Assembly (NCBI GenBank): GCA_964390545.1
Contig: CAYMJV010000001.1
Coordinates: forward strand, 1-64,000
From: CAYMJV01 sp964390545
GTDB taxonomy: Bacteria; Desulfobacterota; BSN033; UBA1163
Reading direction: 5' to 3'
Length of the DNA stretch: 64,000 nucleotides
Every line of letters begins with the position of its first letter. Within the stretch, counting starts at the first letter, position 1. Shown here piece after piece: positions 54,601-63,510 of the stretch. Under the pieces are notes generated by a model. That model ran no database searches, was not told where the DNA came from, and saw only the letters and a list, made by a program, of their open reading frames with translations. The position numbers were made by a program, and so were the translations under genes.

Positions 54601-54644
54601 TTCACCTCCTTTCGGATTTCAATGTTTTGTCCAACCCCTTAAGA

Positions 54645-55280
54645 TTAATGGCGCAAACCTGAAGGCGTCAAAAATCTTTCTAACAGGACAAAGAAATAGT
54701 CTGTACCTATAGCGAGCAAGATAACTGGAACCGCCCCTGCAATGATCTGTTCGGTGTAAACACTGGCAATCCCTCTGAAGATTAACCAGCCCAATCCTCC
54801 AGCTCCAATATAAGCGGCAATGGTGGCTGTACCAATGTTCATGACCGCGGCGGTTCGAATACCAGCCATGATGACCGGAAGAGCCAAGGGAAGTTCCACC
54901 ATCCTTAAGAACTGCCAACTACTCATCCCCATGCCCTTTCCTGCCTCGATCACAGCCCGATCGATTTGAGTAATTCCCACATAGGTATTCCGAATCAAAG
55001 CCAGTTGTCCGTAGAGTATTAATGCGATCACAGCCGGTTTCACCCCAATCCCGATAAAAGGAATGAGCATTCCAAAAAGGGCAAGGCTCGGGATCGTATA
55101 GATGACGCCAGCAATCCCAATCACTGGGGTCACAAGTTTTCTTATTCGTGTGATCGATATTCCAATAGCGACTCCAATGATGGTCGAGATAATCACAGCC
55201 ATCATCGCAACCTCAATATGTTCCAAAGTGAGTTTAAAGATCAATCCCAAATTCTTGATAAAGTAGTGGAGGATACTCAA
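54645..55280 (-). CDS. Betaine-type ABC transporter permease, TTG start
   Basis: A 211-residue permease with the same plan as its partner (LTLEHIEVAMMAVIISTIIGVAIGI; YTIPSLALFGMLIPFIGIGVKPA). The frame reaches ATG 55301, but a TTG at 55280, six bases after GGAGGG and overlapping the ATPase stop codon as TTGA, gives exactly the length of the partner permease. I take that TTG as the start, with translational coupling to the ATPase gene. Confidence 0.85.
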   Translation of the reverse strand: MSILHYFIKNLGLIFKLTLEHIEVAMMAVIISTIIGVAIGISITRIRKLVTPVIGIAGVIYTIPSLALFGMLIPFIGIGVKPAVIALILYGQLALIRNTYVGITQIDRAVIEAGKGMGMSSWQFLRMVELPLALPVIMAGIRTAAVMNIGTATIAAYIGAGGLGWLIFRGIASVYTEQIIAGAVPVILLAIGTDYFFVLLERFLTPSGLRH

Positions 55281-56413
55281 GAGGCTCCCTCCTGATTCCA
55301 TCCTTCTGAAGAGAAGAAACAGGCAAAATGGGTCATCGTCACAATTCCTTTTAGTCGTTCTTCCTCATCGACTACGGGCAACCAAACTACCCCTTTTCTT
55401 AACATTAATTCTAAAGTCGGCCTGATCTCTTCTTCTGCTTTCACGGTAGGAATATCTTGATCCATCAATTCTTTCACACTTCCCTGGTTTCGGTCTGTGA
55501 GAAGCTCAAATCGAATCACCCCTCGAAAGACCTCATGGTCATCCACAACCAGAAGGATATCGCTCTTTCTCTCCTCCATCACTCTTTTTGCTTCGGCAAC
55601 CCCGCTTCTTTCTGTAATATGATTCAATGCTGGCACCATAATGTCTGAGATCTTCAATAGTTTCATAAGCTTTAATCCACAGTCTTTGCCCACGAAATCC
55701 TTCACAAACTCATCAGCCGGTTCTCCCATGATCTTCTTTGAGGTGTCAAATTGTACAATCTTTCCAGTTCTCATCACAGCAATCCGATCACCCAACTTGA
55801 TCGCCTCATCGATATCGTGAGTGACAAAGAGAATGGTTTTCTTGATCTTTAAGCGAAGTCTCAAAAACTCATCCTGCAATTGAGCCCTCGTAATCGGATC
55901 AAGAGCTCCGAACGGTTCATCCATCAAGATCACAGGAGGGTCTGCCGCCAATCCCCGGGCAACCCCTACCCGCTGCCTCTGGCCACCTGAAAGTTGATGA
56001 GGATAGCGATCTTTGAAAGCTGATGGTTCAAGGTCTACAAGCCTTAGAAGCTCATCGACCCGCGTCCCCTGGGTAGTGATAGACCAACCGATCAGTCGAG
56101 GAACAAGAGAAATATTCTGTGCTACTGTCATATGAGGGAAAAGACCTACGTCCTGGATCACATAACCAATGCTACGCCGAAGAGCGATCACATCGATCTT
56201 GGAGGTGTCTTTTCCATTCAAGTAGATGTTTCCATCGGTGGGCTGCTCTAAACGGTTTAAGAGTTTGATGGTCGTCGTTTTTCCGCATCCCGAAGGACCC
56301 AAGAATACGTCACATTCCCCTTCATAGATCTCGAAGCTCAAATCGTCAACGGCCTTCGTGCCCCCCGGAAAAACCTTGCTCACTCTGTTAAATCTGATAA
56401 TCGTACGAGTCAC
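55277..56413 (-). CDS. Betaine-type ABC transporter ATPase with CBS domains (OpuCA type)
   Basis: The 378-residue protein has an ABC ATPase domain (Walker A GPSGCGKTT, signature LSGGQRQRVGVARGLA, Walker B VILMDEPFGALDP) and, from residue ~255, a pair of CBS domains. In OpuA the tandem CBS domains sense ionic strength; here they may do likewise or bind nucleotides. It is first in its operon. Confidence 0.93.
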   Translation of the reverse strand: MTRTIIRFNRVSKVFPGGTKAVDDLSFEIYEGECDVFLGPSGCGKTTTIKLLNRLEQPTDGNIYLNGKDTSKIDVIALRRSIGYVIQDVGLFPHMTVAQNISLVPRLIGWSITTQGTRVDELLRLVDLEPSAFKDRYPHQLSGGQRQRVGVARGLAADPPVILMDEPFGALDPITRAQLQDEFLRLRLKIKKTILFVTHDIDEAIKLGDRIAVMRTGKIVQFDTSKKIMGEPADEFVKDFVGKDCGLKLMKLLKISDIMVPALNHITERSGVAEAKRVMEERKSDILLVVDDHEVFRGVIRFELLTDRNQGSVKELMDQDIPTVKAEEEIRPTLELMLRKGVVWLPVVDEEERLKGIVTMTHFACFFSSEGWNQEGAS

Positions 56414-56436
56414 CTGATTTGGATCCTCCAGCCTAT

Positions 56437-56465
56437 TCTATACTAAATTTTTGATTGTTTGACAA
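56437..56465 (-). promoter_or_regulatory. Sigma-70 promoter of the betaine importer operon
   Basis: Minus strand: TTGTCA, 17-bp spacer, TATAGA, about 25 bases before the ATPase start codon. Confidence 0.6.
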
Positions 56466-56593
56466 GATTCTCATACCATTCGAGATAGAAGGAAAACAAG
56501 TATTGTTCTAAACTTGTTCGGGCAATCGATCAAAGCCAAACAGAAATTGAGCGGGCGGACTGAAAAGGAGAAAGGTGATTCGTTGTTAGGGAA

Positions 56594-57679
56594 TTAGGAC
56601 GATTTACCGCTCAAGAAGTAATGTCTCAATTCTTCTAGACCCAATTCAGCCAACTTAAGGTTTTCCAGAGTGCGGCCCTTGGCATAAAAATCAGTATCAT
56701 TGACCACTGAAGCAAGGTGAATCATCGCCTCATAGGTGGGCACCGATATCCCTGCTTTCCGAGCTAACGAAACTGTGAGACAGGCTCCCATCGGTATATC
56801 TTCTGTGACATAGCGATCTTGCATGCTAAAGGGTCCTTGGCTTGAGGCTATCGCGAATTGTTCCACGGTCATGTTGAAAGAATCCCAAAAAATCTGGTCA
56901 TAGGTATAAGGCTGATACCCAAATGCTTTAAATAGGGCTGACCGCTCCTTATCCATGCTGTAAATGACCTTCTTCACCGAAGGCGTAAGGCCTTCTTTGT
57001 ACATCCAGAATTCCCCTTTTGAGTATTCTATTCTTCCCATGTTGAGTAAGGCACCTACCGGATGGACGATGATATTGACGTTGTATAAGGCAGGTTCCAA
57101 TACACTGACTGCGGGCTGAACCACATCAGCGTAAGTTCCAGACAAAGCCTTCAAGACAGACTGGGTATCTGTGGCTGGAAAGGCTGCCAATAACATCCGG
57201 GGACCATCGATCCTGTGGATGTTGACTGTTCCCGGGCCATGCAGACGACGACAGCAATACGGAAACGTCACCCCCTCCGCCAGAAAAACCCGACGATTCA
57301 TGCCCATCTCATCCCATACTTTTCGAAATACGAGCGTCCCTCCACTTCCAGGCCACAATACGACGGTTTGGCCATCCGACAAATGAGGAATCAACTCCTT
57401 CGCTACCCGTTCATGTGTTAGGGCTTGTGTCGTTACCATAATCAGGTCTGCGCCCTGAACCGCTTCTGATAGATCCAAGGTTGCTAGTGCCACCTTCGCA
57501 AAACCTGTCCTTGCGATTCCAGTAACGTGAATTCCACCTTGAACAATAACGGGCTTTATGTTCTCAGCGTATTCCGGAAATTCGAATAGTCGGCATCGGT
57601 GCCCTGCCAAAGTCATGTCGCCTGCCATTGCGGAACCACCATTCCCAGCTCCAATAATACAGATCTCTTTAGACCTCAT
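56594..57679 (-). CDS. NAD(P)-dependent opine dehydrogenase family protein
   Basis: The 361-residue protein opens with a Rossmann motif CIIGAGNGGSAMAGDM and has the C-terminal octopine/nopaline dehydrogenase domain (NVNIIVHPVGALLNMGRIE, and a conserved His in that segment). Opine dehydrogenases reductively couple an amino acid to a keto acid or run the reverse. ATG 57679 has GGGAGG; an upstream in-frame ATG does not. It is divergent from the aminotransferase gene. Beside importers for amines it may break down imported opines. Confidence 0.85.
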   Translation of the reverse strand: MRSKEICIIGAGNGGSAMAGDMTLAGHRCRLFEFPEYAENIKPVIVQGGIHVTGIARTGFAKVALATLDLSEAVQGADLIMVTTQALTHERVAKELIPHLSDGQTVVLWPGSGGTLVFRKVWDEMGMNRRVFLAEGVTFPYCCRRLHGPGTVNIHRIDGPRMLLAAFPATDTQSVLKALSGTYADVVQPAVSVLEPALYNVNIIVHPVGALLNMGRIEYSKGEFWMYKEGLTPSVKKVIYSMDKERSALFKAFGYQPYTYDQIFWDSFNMTVEQFAIASSQGPFSMQDRYVTEDIPMGACLTVSLARKAGISVPTYEAMIHLASVVNDTDFYAKGRTLENLKLAELGLEELRHYFLSGKSS

Positions 57680-57838
57680 CTTTTCCTCCCTACTAGATAA
57701 ATAAAGACTGCCCGACAAATTTTCTAAATCTTAACAATTTGAATCTTGTTCGGCAACTTCTTAGATAGTGGGGATAAAACCATTTTCATTCTAACTAAAT
57801 TGTGTTATGTAGACTTTATTATTTGGGAGATATCATCT

Positions 57839-59170
57839 ATGAAACATTTCTTTGATGCCTACCGACAAAAAACGCCCCTTTCAGAAAATCTCTTTAAGCG
57901 TTCCAGGGAAGTGATGCCAGGAGGAGTATCTCACAATTTTCATTACTTTCCGCCCTACCCCTTCTTTGTAAAAAAAGGAAAGGGATCTAAGATCTGGGAT
58001 GTGGATGGAAATGAATATGTGGACCTCTGGATGGGCCATTATACGCATATTCTGGGCCATCACCCCGATGTCATTGTCGAAGCGGTCCAACGGCAGGCGA
58101 AAGAAGGAATCCATTGGGGTATTGTTTTTGAGAAACAGGTAGCGTGGGCAGAACTCATTCGGGATCTCGTTCCCTGTGCAGAAATGGTCCGTTTCTGTTG
58201 TTCCGGGACAGAAGCAACAATGTATGCCGTGCGCCTCGCGCGTGCCTTCACAGGCAAGAAAATCATATTAAAGATGGCTGGTGGATGGCATGGAGCCAGT
58301 TCAGACCTCTCCTTAGGGATTAAGATGCCCTATGATAAGGAAGAGAGCCTCGGTCTTTTTCCCGAACTTCAGCAGAATACAAAAGTGATCTATTTCAATG
58401 ATATCCAAAAGTCCCTCGAGGTCATTCAACAAACCAAGAAGAACCTGGCGGGTATTATTCTTGAACCTGCCATGGGCGAAGGGGGATTTGTTCCCGCAAC
58501 GAACGACTATCTGAAAATGCTGCGTTCCGAGACAGAAAGACTGGGCGCGCTTCTCATCTTTGATGAAGTCATTACGGGATTTCGAGTCGCCCTGGGTGGA
58601 GCCCAGGAAAGATTTGGCATTCTCCCAGACTTAACCACCTTGGGAAAGATTACGGGTGGAGGATTTCCCGTTGGCGCGCTGGTTGGAAAAAGGGAGATCC
58701 TCGAAAAAACCTCCCCCGAATTAAAAGGCAACAAGTGGGAAAGAATTCTGATCGGCGGCGGTACATTCTCTTCGCATCCTTTTACGGCAGCAGCAGGATT
58801 GGCAATGTTAGGATATTTAAAGGATCATGCGGAAGAGGTTTATCCCGCTTTAGAAGCCCAAGGGGAGAAAGTACGAAAGGGGGTTCAAGAGAGTCTCCTT
58901 CGGGAAGGGGTCGATGCTGTTGTCACGGGAATCGGTTCACTCTTCCAGACCCATTTCCCTTTACAAAAAAAGGTGGCACTGAATTCTCCCCATTCAATCA
59001 ACCAACTCACCGATGTAGAGAAAAGAGAAGTTGAATTTCGCATCAGAATGTTGACCAAAGGTGTCCATGTGATGCACGGCGGTGGCGGACTGTCGATTGC
59101 TCACTCGGATAAGGATATTGAGAAGATCATTGAAACAGCGAGGGAAGTAGCAAGAGAAATGAAAGGTTAA
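57839..59170 (+). CDS. Class III PLP aminotransferase (glutamate-1-semialdehyde mutase-like)
   Basis: The 443-residue enzyme has FKRSREVMPGGVSHNFHYFPPYP near the start, the cofactor region CCSGTEATMYAVRLARAFTG, IFDEVITGFR and the PLP lysine in TTLGKITGGGFPVGAL. It resembles HemL-like proteins of catabolic clusters more than true HemL because the N-terminal text differs and the gene is not with heme genes; the substrate is unknown. ATG 57839 is chosen because GGGAGA lies ahead and the 31 upstream codons look non-coding. Confidence 0.88.
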   Translation: MKHFFDAYRQKTPLSENLFKRSREVMPGGVSHNFHYFPPYPFFVKKGKGSKIWDVDGNEYVDLWMGHYTHILGHHPDVIVEAVQRQAKEGIHWGIVFEKQVAWAELIRDLVPCAEMVRFCCSGTEATMYAVRLARAFTGKKIILKMAGGWHGASSDLSLGIKMPYDKEESLGLFPELQQNTKVIYFNDIQKSLEVIQQTKKNLAGIILEPAMGEGGFVPATNDYLKMLRSETERLGALLIFDEVITGFRVALGGAQERFGILPDLTTLGKITGGGFPVGALVGKREILEKTSPELKGNKWERILIGGGTFSSHPFTAAAGLAMLGYLKDHAEEVYPALEAQGEKVRKGVQESLLREGVDAVVTGIGSLFQTHFPLQKKVALNSPHSINQLTDVEKREVEFRIRMLTKGVHVMHGGGGLSIAHSDKDIEKIIETAREVAREMKG

Positions 59171-59234
59171 GGTTGAGGGTAAGGTTAAGGGTTTGAAGCA
59201 AAGAGGAGGTTTTAATTTAAAGAGACGTACGGCC

Positions 59235-59888
59235 ATGGCGAAGGAGACTGAAAACATCGGTGTAATTGTCGTCGATGTCCAGGGCGACTTCACAAGATTC
59301 AAAAACGGCTCCTTGGCTGTGGAGGGGACGGACGAGGCCTTTGTCAAGTCAGTGGAAGAGAATACGAAGAAGTTGAAATCAGCGGGTTTCCCGGTTTATG
59401 CCACCCAGGACTGGCATCCCGCGAATCATGCTTCTTTCTTTGCCAACCATAAAGGGAAAAAGGCCTTTGATGTCATTAAGCTTCACGGAAAGGATCAGGT
59501 CCTCTGGCCCCCTCACTGCGTTCAGAAAACTCCTGGAGCAGAGGTTTTGTTGGATAACAAATTATTCAAGGCCGTCGTGAAAAAGGGAATGGATCCGCAG
59601 TATGATAGTTATTCTGGTTTCCAGGATGATGGTGGCAAAAAGACCGAGATGGACGGTATTCTTAAAAAAGATGGAATCAAAAAAGTGGTCGTCTATGGAA
59701 TTGCCACTGATTACTGTGTGAGGGCTACTGCAATGGATGCCGCTGCAGCAGGTTACAAGGTCATCATGATTAAGAATTTGAGCCGTGGAGTGGCACCTGA
59801 GACTTCTCAAAAAGCCGTCGACGAGATGAAAGCCAAAGGGGTCGTTATCCTCGACGATCTGGATCTACAAAAGATCAAAACCAATTAG
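59235..59888 (+). CDS. pncA: Nicotinamidase (isochorismatase family)
   Basis: A protein of 217 residues with the complete nicotinamidase site: Asp in VIVVDVQGDFTRF, metal-binding DWHPANH, VLWPPHCVQ, and the nucleophile Cys in ATDYCVRATAMDA. It deamidates nicotinamide to nicotinate for NAD salvage. The start is uncertain: AGAGGAGG lies about 25 bases before ATG 59235, and an earlier ATG at 59193 lies upstream of it. Transcribed with or after the aminotransferase. Confidence 0.9.
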   Translation: MAKETENIGVIVVDVQGDFTRFKNGSLAVEGTDEAFVKSVEENTKKLKSAGFPVYATQDWHPANHASFFANHKGKKAFDVIKLHGKDQVLWPPHCVQKTPGAEVLLDNKLFKAVVKKGMDPQYDSYSGFQDDGGKKTEMDGILKKDGIKKVVVYGIATDYCVRATAMDAAAAGYKVIMIKNLSRGVAPETSQKAVDEMKAKGVVILDDLDLQKIKTN

Positions 59889-59893
59889 ATTCC

Positions 59894-59954
59894 CACAATA
59901 AGGGGATTTTCATATTTCTATATCCTATAGAAATGTGAGCGGCCCCTTATTGTG
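59894..59954. terminator. 61-base two-part hairpin between converging genes
   Basis: Outer stem CACAATAAGGGG/CCCCTTATTGTG (12 bp, perfect), a symmetric 5-nt internal loop, then inner stem CATATTTCTATA/TATAGAAATGTG (12 bp with one G-U pair) and a 3-nt loop. It lies between the ends of pncA and the minus-strand selenoprotein-like gene. It may end transcription in both directions, although no T-run follows. Confidence 0.65.
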
Positions 59955-59962
59955 CTAGCAAG

Positions 59963-60751
59963 TCATGGGAGCATCTTATAGACGAGGGTATGCACTCCGA
60001 AATTGCCCGCCTGATCAACAGCCAGAACCTGAAGCTTCACTTCTTCGAAACCTGCTGGAGGGAAAGTCTTACATTGAAATAAGGTCGGTTGTCCTGCATA
60101 GGTGAGTTTGAATTTACCTAAAATCTGATCTCCATGAATCCATTGTCCCCATATCTCCAACTTATTTGAATCCCAGAGACCTCCGGGAGTGAACGGGCAT
60201 CCTCAGAGCATTCGGACTTCTGCCTTTATCGTTAATTCCTCTCCCTTTTTTAGAACCTCTTTAGGAGAAGGATTCAAAATATGAACAATCAATCCATCCA
60301 GTTCAATGATCACCCCTTCACCCAGGATATGCTTTCCAGGGATGAGGGTGAGGGTCTTTGACCCTTTTTGAATCGACTGGGGATAGGCAAGAGGAGCCTC
60401 GGTATAAATCTCAATCTGAGTGGGTCGGTCTAAGGGAATCTCGGCCTGGAAAGAGGCCGCGCCTGAAGTCCCATATATCGTCTCCCCTCTTTGCCGGGGC
60501 CGAACCATGATTCTTTCGGTATCGCCCGTTCCTCCCTCCTGTTTGCCCTGAGCAAGGATCTCTCCAGTCTCGAGATTCCTAATTCGAACAAAGGCACCCC
60601 CTACGCCTGAACCAATAACTTTGGAATCCTTTGCAACCACTCGGACAATAATTTTTGTCGGAACCTTTTCAGCAGAATAAGATGGGGATGTGAATAGAAA
60701 GATGATATGAGCTAAAATGAGAAAGAACGGCACAAATCTTCGGATTGTCAT
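59963..60751 (-). CDS. Putative selenoprotein: secreted protein with in-frame UGA (Sec183)
   Basis: A conventional reading stops at the TGA at 60203-60205 and gives 182 residues: a signal peptide (to about residue 27) and a beta-rich domain with IIVRVVAKDSKVIGSGVGGAFV and GKHILGEGVIIELDGLIVH. In the same frame beyond TGA come 79 residues that are plainly protein-like (GCPFTPGGLWDSNKLEIWG, then VKLQVLAVDQAGNFGVH) with no other stop until 59963, giving a 262-residue protein with Sec183 followed by Gly-Cys-Pro. A bacterial SECIS-like hairpin follows the UGA. The pair Sec183-Gly-Cys185 would be a redox motif. Alternative: a Cys codon mutated to TGA in a decaying gene. I do not recognise the family. 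Confidence 0.65.
60171..60188 (-). promoter_or_regulatory. Candidate bacterial SECIS element
   Basis: RNA on the minus strand: stem UCCCGG / CUGGGA (6 bp, one G-U pair) closed by the loop AGGUCU, 14 bases after the UGA, so that the loop begins 20 bases downstream. The loop sequence is the same as that of the E. coli fdhF SECIS, which SelB recognises, and the spacing is in the known range for bacterial SECIS elements. Confidence 0.65.
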
Positions 60752-60869
60752 TGTTCACCTACTCACTTTTAACCTATCTCCCATATAGCATTCTGCATTC
60801 TGCCTTCTGCTTTCTGCCTCCGACCTCTAACGTTCTTGCTAATACAAAAGCATTTTGCTCCATGACGAT

Positions 60870-60935
60870 TCTGTAGGGCATGATCCCCGATCATGCCATC
60901 AGCGGTGCGTTCGGGGAACGCACCCTACGGATCTT
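60870..60935. repeat. Pair of repeat hairpins
   Basis: GGCATGATC-CCC-GATCATGCC (about 60879-60899) is followed by GGTGCGTTC-GGG-GAACGCACC (about 60905-60925). Stretches of this type are common dispersed repeats. The 200-base gap otherwise holds only low-complexity text such as repeated TTCTGC. Confidence 0.55.
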
Positions 60936-60951
60936 CCACCCTCTAACCTCC

Positions 60952-62454
60952 TTAGTAGTACCGTTTCTCCTCAGCGTGGTCCTCGGCAAGGTCGATGCCC
61001 CACTCACCGAGGATCTTCGAGACGGCCCGCTCTCCGCTCTCGATGCAGTTCGGTACGCCTACACCCCTGTAGCTACCACCGGCGAGCGCAAGACCGGGGA
61101 TCTGGGCACTGTGATCCTCGATCATTGTCACACGGTCAAGGTGTCCAAGTGTATACTGGGGCATGCCAAGCTGCCACCGAAACACACGCGAGAAGAGCGG
61201 CTTTGCAAACGGGTTGAGACCCAGGATGTCACGGAACTCGGCAAGTACCGTCTGCACGAGTTCCTCGTCCGAGCGTTTCAAAATCTCCTGATTGTGCGGA
61301 CCTCCGACAAAACCGCGCAGCAACACCTTTCCCGCCGGTGCCCGACCCGGCCACTTGGTAGAAGAATAAGTAGCCGCCATGAGCGCACGGCCCTCCACAA
61401 GGGGGCATAGAACTCCGAAGGCATTCAGATTGAAACCGACCTCGTTCTCGTTGAAGGCGATCGAGATTGTCGCTGAGGAAGAGGCCGGTATGTTTGTCAG
61501 TGCGTCTGCGATGGCCCGGTCGTGCCGACGAATGAGCGGTTCGGCAGCCCATGACTCCGTTGCAATGATCACGGCGTTGCCTTCGATGGCAGAACCGTCG
61601 GAGGTCGAAGCACGCCATCCACCTCCGGAGGTTCGTTGGAGTGAGCTGATAGATACGCCCGTGCGCATGCGCTCACGACCTGCGGCATCGGCCATGCTGT
61701 CCGTGAGTTGCTGCATTCCTTTCACAAACGAGGTGAAGAAGGTACGAGGCTTCTCGCCTGGCTTCGCCGGGTACTTACGCCGCATCTCCTCCACCTTACG
61801 GCGGATTGCGATGAAGGCCTTCAACAGAGACCCATAATTTTGCTCCATCTCAAGGAGACGCGGGAAGGTTGCAGCAAGCGACATCTGTTTCGGATCGGAC
61901 GCATGTACGCCTCCCACGAGAGGCTCGGCCAGGCGATCCAGGCATTCGCGACCCATCCGCCGGACCACGAAGCTTTCGAGTGTCTCGTCATTCACCTCGC
62001 CGGGTGTGACCTTCTTTGGCGGGATCAGGAGGTCCATGGCCATCCTGATTTTCCCAGACCACGAGAAGAGGCCGGTCGTAGCAAAAGGCACGAACTTTGT
62101 GGGCGCGAACATCATGACACCATCCGGCATCTGATGAAGTTTGCCTCGAGACAGGATCCACGTCCGTCTCCGGGAGTCGTCGGTCGGCAACTCGTCATCG
62201 AAGATCCCCGTTAGCTTCGCGATACGGTGACAAGCTGGTTTTTCAGTCAAGAAACAATCCGGCCCACCGTCGACGATGAAGCTGCTCTCCTCCGAAGGAT
62301 CCATAACGACCTCGGTCTGGATCTTTCCACCGAGGCGACGGTCTTTTTCCAGCAGAACGAACTCGACGTCGTGGCCCTCGGAAGCGGCACGGGTGATTTT
62401 ATAAGCTGCGCCGAGCCCGGCAACGCCGCCACCGACAATAATGATCCGTTTCAT
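60952..62454 (-). CDS. hemY: Oxygen-dependent protoporphyrinogen/coproporphyrinogen oxidase (HemY type)
   Basis: A 500-residue FAD protein: dinucleotide motif IIIVGGGVAGLGAAYKI, FVLLEKDRRLGGKIQTE, the FIVDGGPDCFLTEKP substrate region, and the C-terminal ALAGGSYRGVGVPNCIESG. It catalyses the last oxidation before iron insertion in heme synthesis. ATG 62454 is chosen as it starts right at the Rossmann strand. The gene is noticeably richer in GC and in GC-ending codons than hemH and hemE next to it, suggesting foreign origin. Confidence 0.9.
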   Translation of the reverse strand: MKRIIIVGGGVAGLGAAYKITRAASEGHDVEFVLLEKDRRLGGKIQTEVVMDPSEESSFIVDGGPDCFLTEKPACHRIAKLTGIFDDELPTDDSRRRTWILSRGKLHQMPDGVMMFAPTKFVPFATTGLFSWSGKIRMAMDLLIPPKKVTPGEVNDETLESFVVRRMGRECLDRLAEPLVGGVHASDPKQMSLAATFPRLLEMEQNYGSLLKAFIAIRRKVEEMRRKYPAKPGEKPRTFFTSFVKGMQQLTDSMADAAGRERMRTGVSISSLQRTSGGGWRASTSDGSAIEGNAVIIATESWAAEPLIRRHDRAIADALTNIPASSSATISIAFNENEVGFNLNAFGVLCPLVEGRALMAATYSSTKWPGRAPAGKVLLRGFVGGPHNQEILKRSDEELVQTVLAEFRDILGLNPFAKPLFSRVFRWQLGMPQYTLGHLDRVTMIEDHSAQIPGLALAGGSYRGVGVPNCIESGERAVSKILGEWGIDLAEDHAEEKRYY

Positions 62455-62504
62455 AAGGATTCCCCGCCCCTCCAATCTTTTTCCCTGCCTACCGCAGGCA
62501 GGTT

Positions 62505-63431
62505 TCAGGGCAGAGGGGATATATTAAGGATATGCTCTTCCACGATCACTGAAAGGGCCTCGATGAATTTTTCAGAATAATTGAGAGAGGTGGTCCGCTT
62601 CAATTTTATTCCTAAGGATTTTGCTTTCTCCCGATAGACGATATCGATATCGTAAAGAATCTCAATATGGTCTGAAACAAACCCAATCGGGACGATGAGA
62701 ACCCTTTGGACTCCCTCTTTAGATAGATTCGTCAGGACAGACTCCACATCCGGACCGACCCACTCTTCTGGCCCGCCTCCTTTGCTCTGAAAAGCCATCC
62801 TCCAGACTCGATGCTCAAGCCCGTCGGCAACTCCTTGAATGCTTGCTTCGATCTCCCTTACATAGGGATCTTTCTCGACGATTGATTTTGGAAGACTGTG
62901 AGCCGTGAAGAGGAGCTGAACTCTCTTTCTCTCCTCTGGAGTGAATCCTGTCAGCCCTTCACGGACCTTCTCCCGAATGGCTTCAAGGAAAAGGGGGTGC
63001 ATGTGCCACCCCACTACAAAAGAAACCTTTAACACCTCTCCGATATTTTTCTGGACCCGCTTCACCTCTTCAATATAGGCCCCCGTGCTCTCACGGGATT
63101 GGAACGGGGCCATGGGAATAGCAACCACCTCCATGATCCCATCCCGCAGAATCTCGTTCATCGTCTCTTCAATCATGGGATGGCCATAACGCATTCCCAC
63201 ATAGGATTTGAATGAATGACCTTTCTCGCTCAACCTCTTTTCTAATCCCTTGGCCTGTCCCTGGGTGATCTTAAGAAGGGGCGAAGCCCCTCCGATCAAC
63301 CGATAACGCTCCTTAACCCTTTCCAGTTGCTCTGCAGAAGGTTTTCGACCTCTGAAAAGGCGCGTTAAGAAGGGCTCAACTTCGGCAAGGGAGTGAGGCC
63401 CTCCAAAGGCCAAAAGGAGGAGAGCTTTCAT
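62505..63431 (-). CDS. hemH: Ferrochelatase
   Basis: A 308-residue enzyme inserting iron into the porphyrin. Landmarks: ALLLLAFGGPHSLAEVEPFL, YRLIGGASPL, catalytic His in LFTAHSLPKSIVEKDPY, and GFVSDHIEILYDIDI. Length is typical. The order hemE, hemH, hemY on the minus strand is the classical heme-synthesis cluster; hemY starts 50 bases downstream. Confidence 0.95.
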   Translation of the reverse strand: MKALLLLAFGGPHSLAEVEPFLTRLFRGRKPSAEQLERVKERYRLIGGASPLLKITQGQAKGLEKRLSEKGHSFKSYVGMRYGHPMIEETMNEILRDGIMEVVAIPMAPFQSRESTGAYIEEVKRVQKNIGEVLKVSFVVGWHMHPLFLEAIREKVREGLTGFTPEERKRVQLLFTAHSLPKSIVEKDPYVREIEASIQGVADGLEHRVWRMAFQSKGGGPEEWVGPDVESVLTNLSKEGVQRVLIVPIGFVSDHIEILYDIDIVYREKAKSLGIKLKRTTSLNYSEKFIEALSVIVEEHILNISPLP

Positions 63432-63460
63432 AACCGACTTCCAACTCCAAACGAGATATA

Positions 63461-63499
63461 ATTCCCTCTCCCTCGCCTACGGGGGAGAGGGAATTTTTT
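63461..63499 (+). terminator. Palindrome with T-run between hemE and hemH
   Basis: ATTCCCTCTCCC and GGGAGAGGGAAT form a long stem followed by TTTTTT on the plus strand. No plus-strand gene ends here; on the minus strand no T-run follows. It belongs to the same CT/GA-rich palindromes seen near the MITEs and nth. Confidence 0.5.
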
Positions 63500-63510
63500 G
63501 AGGAGTTTTA

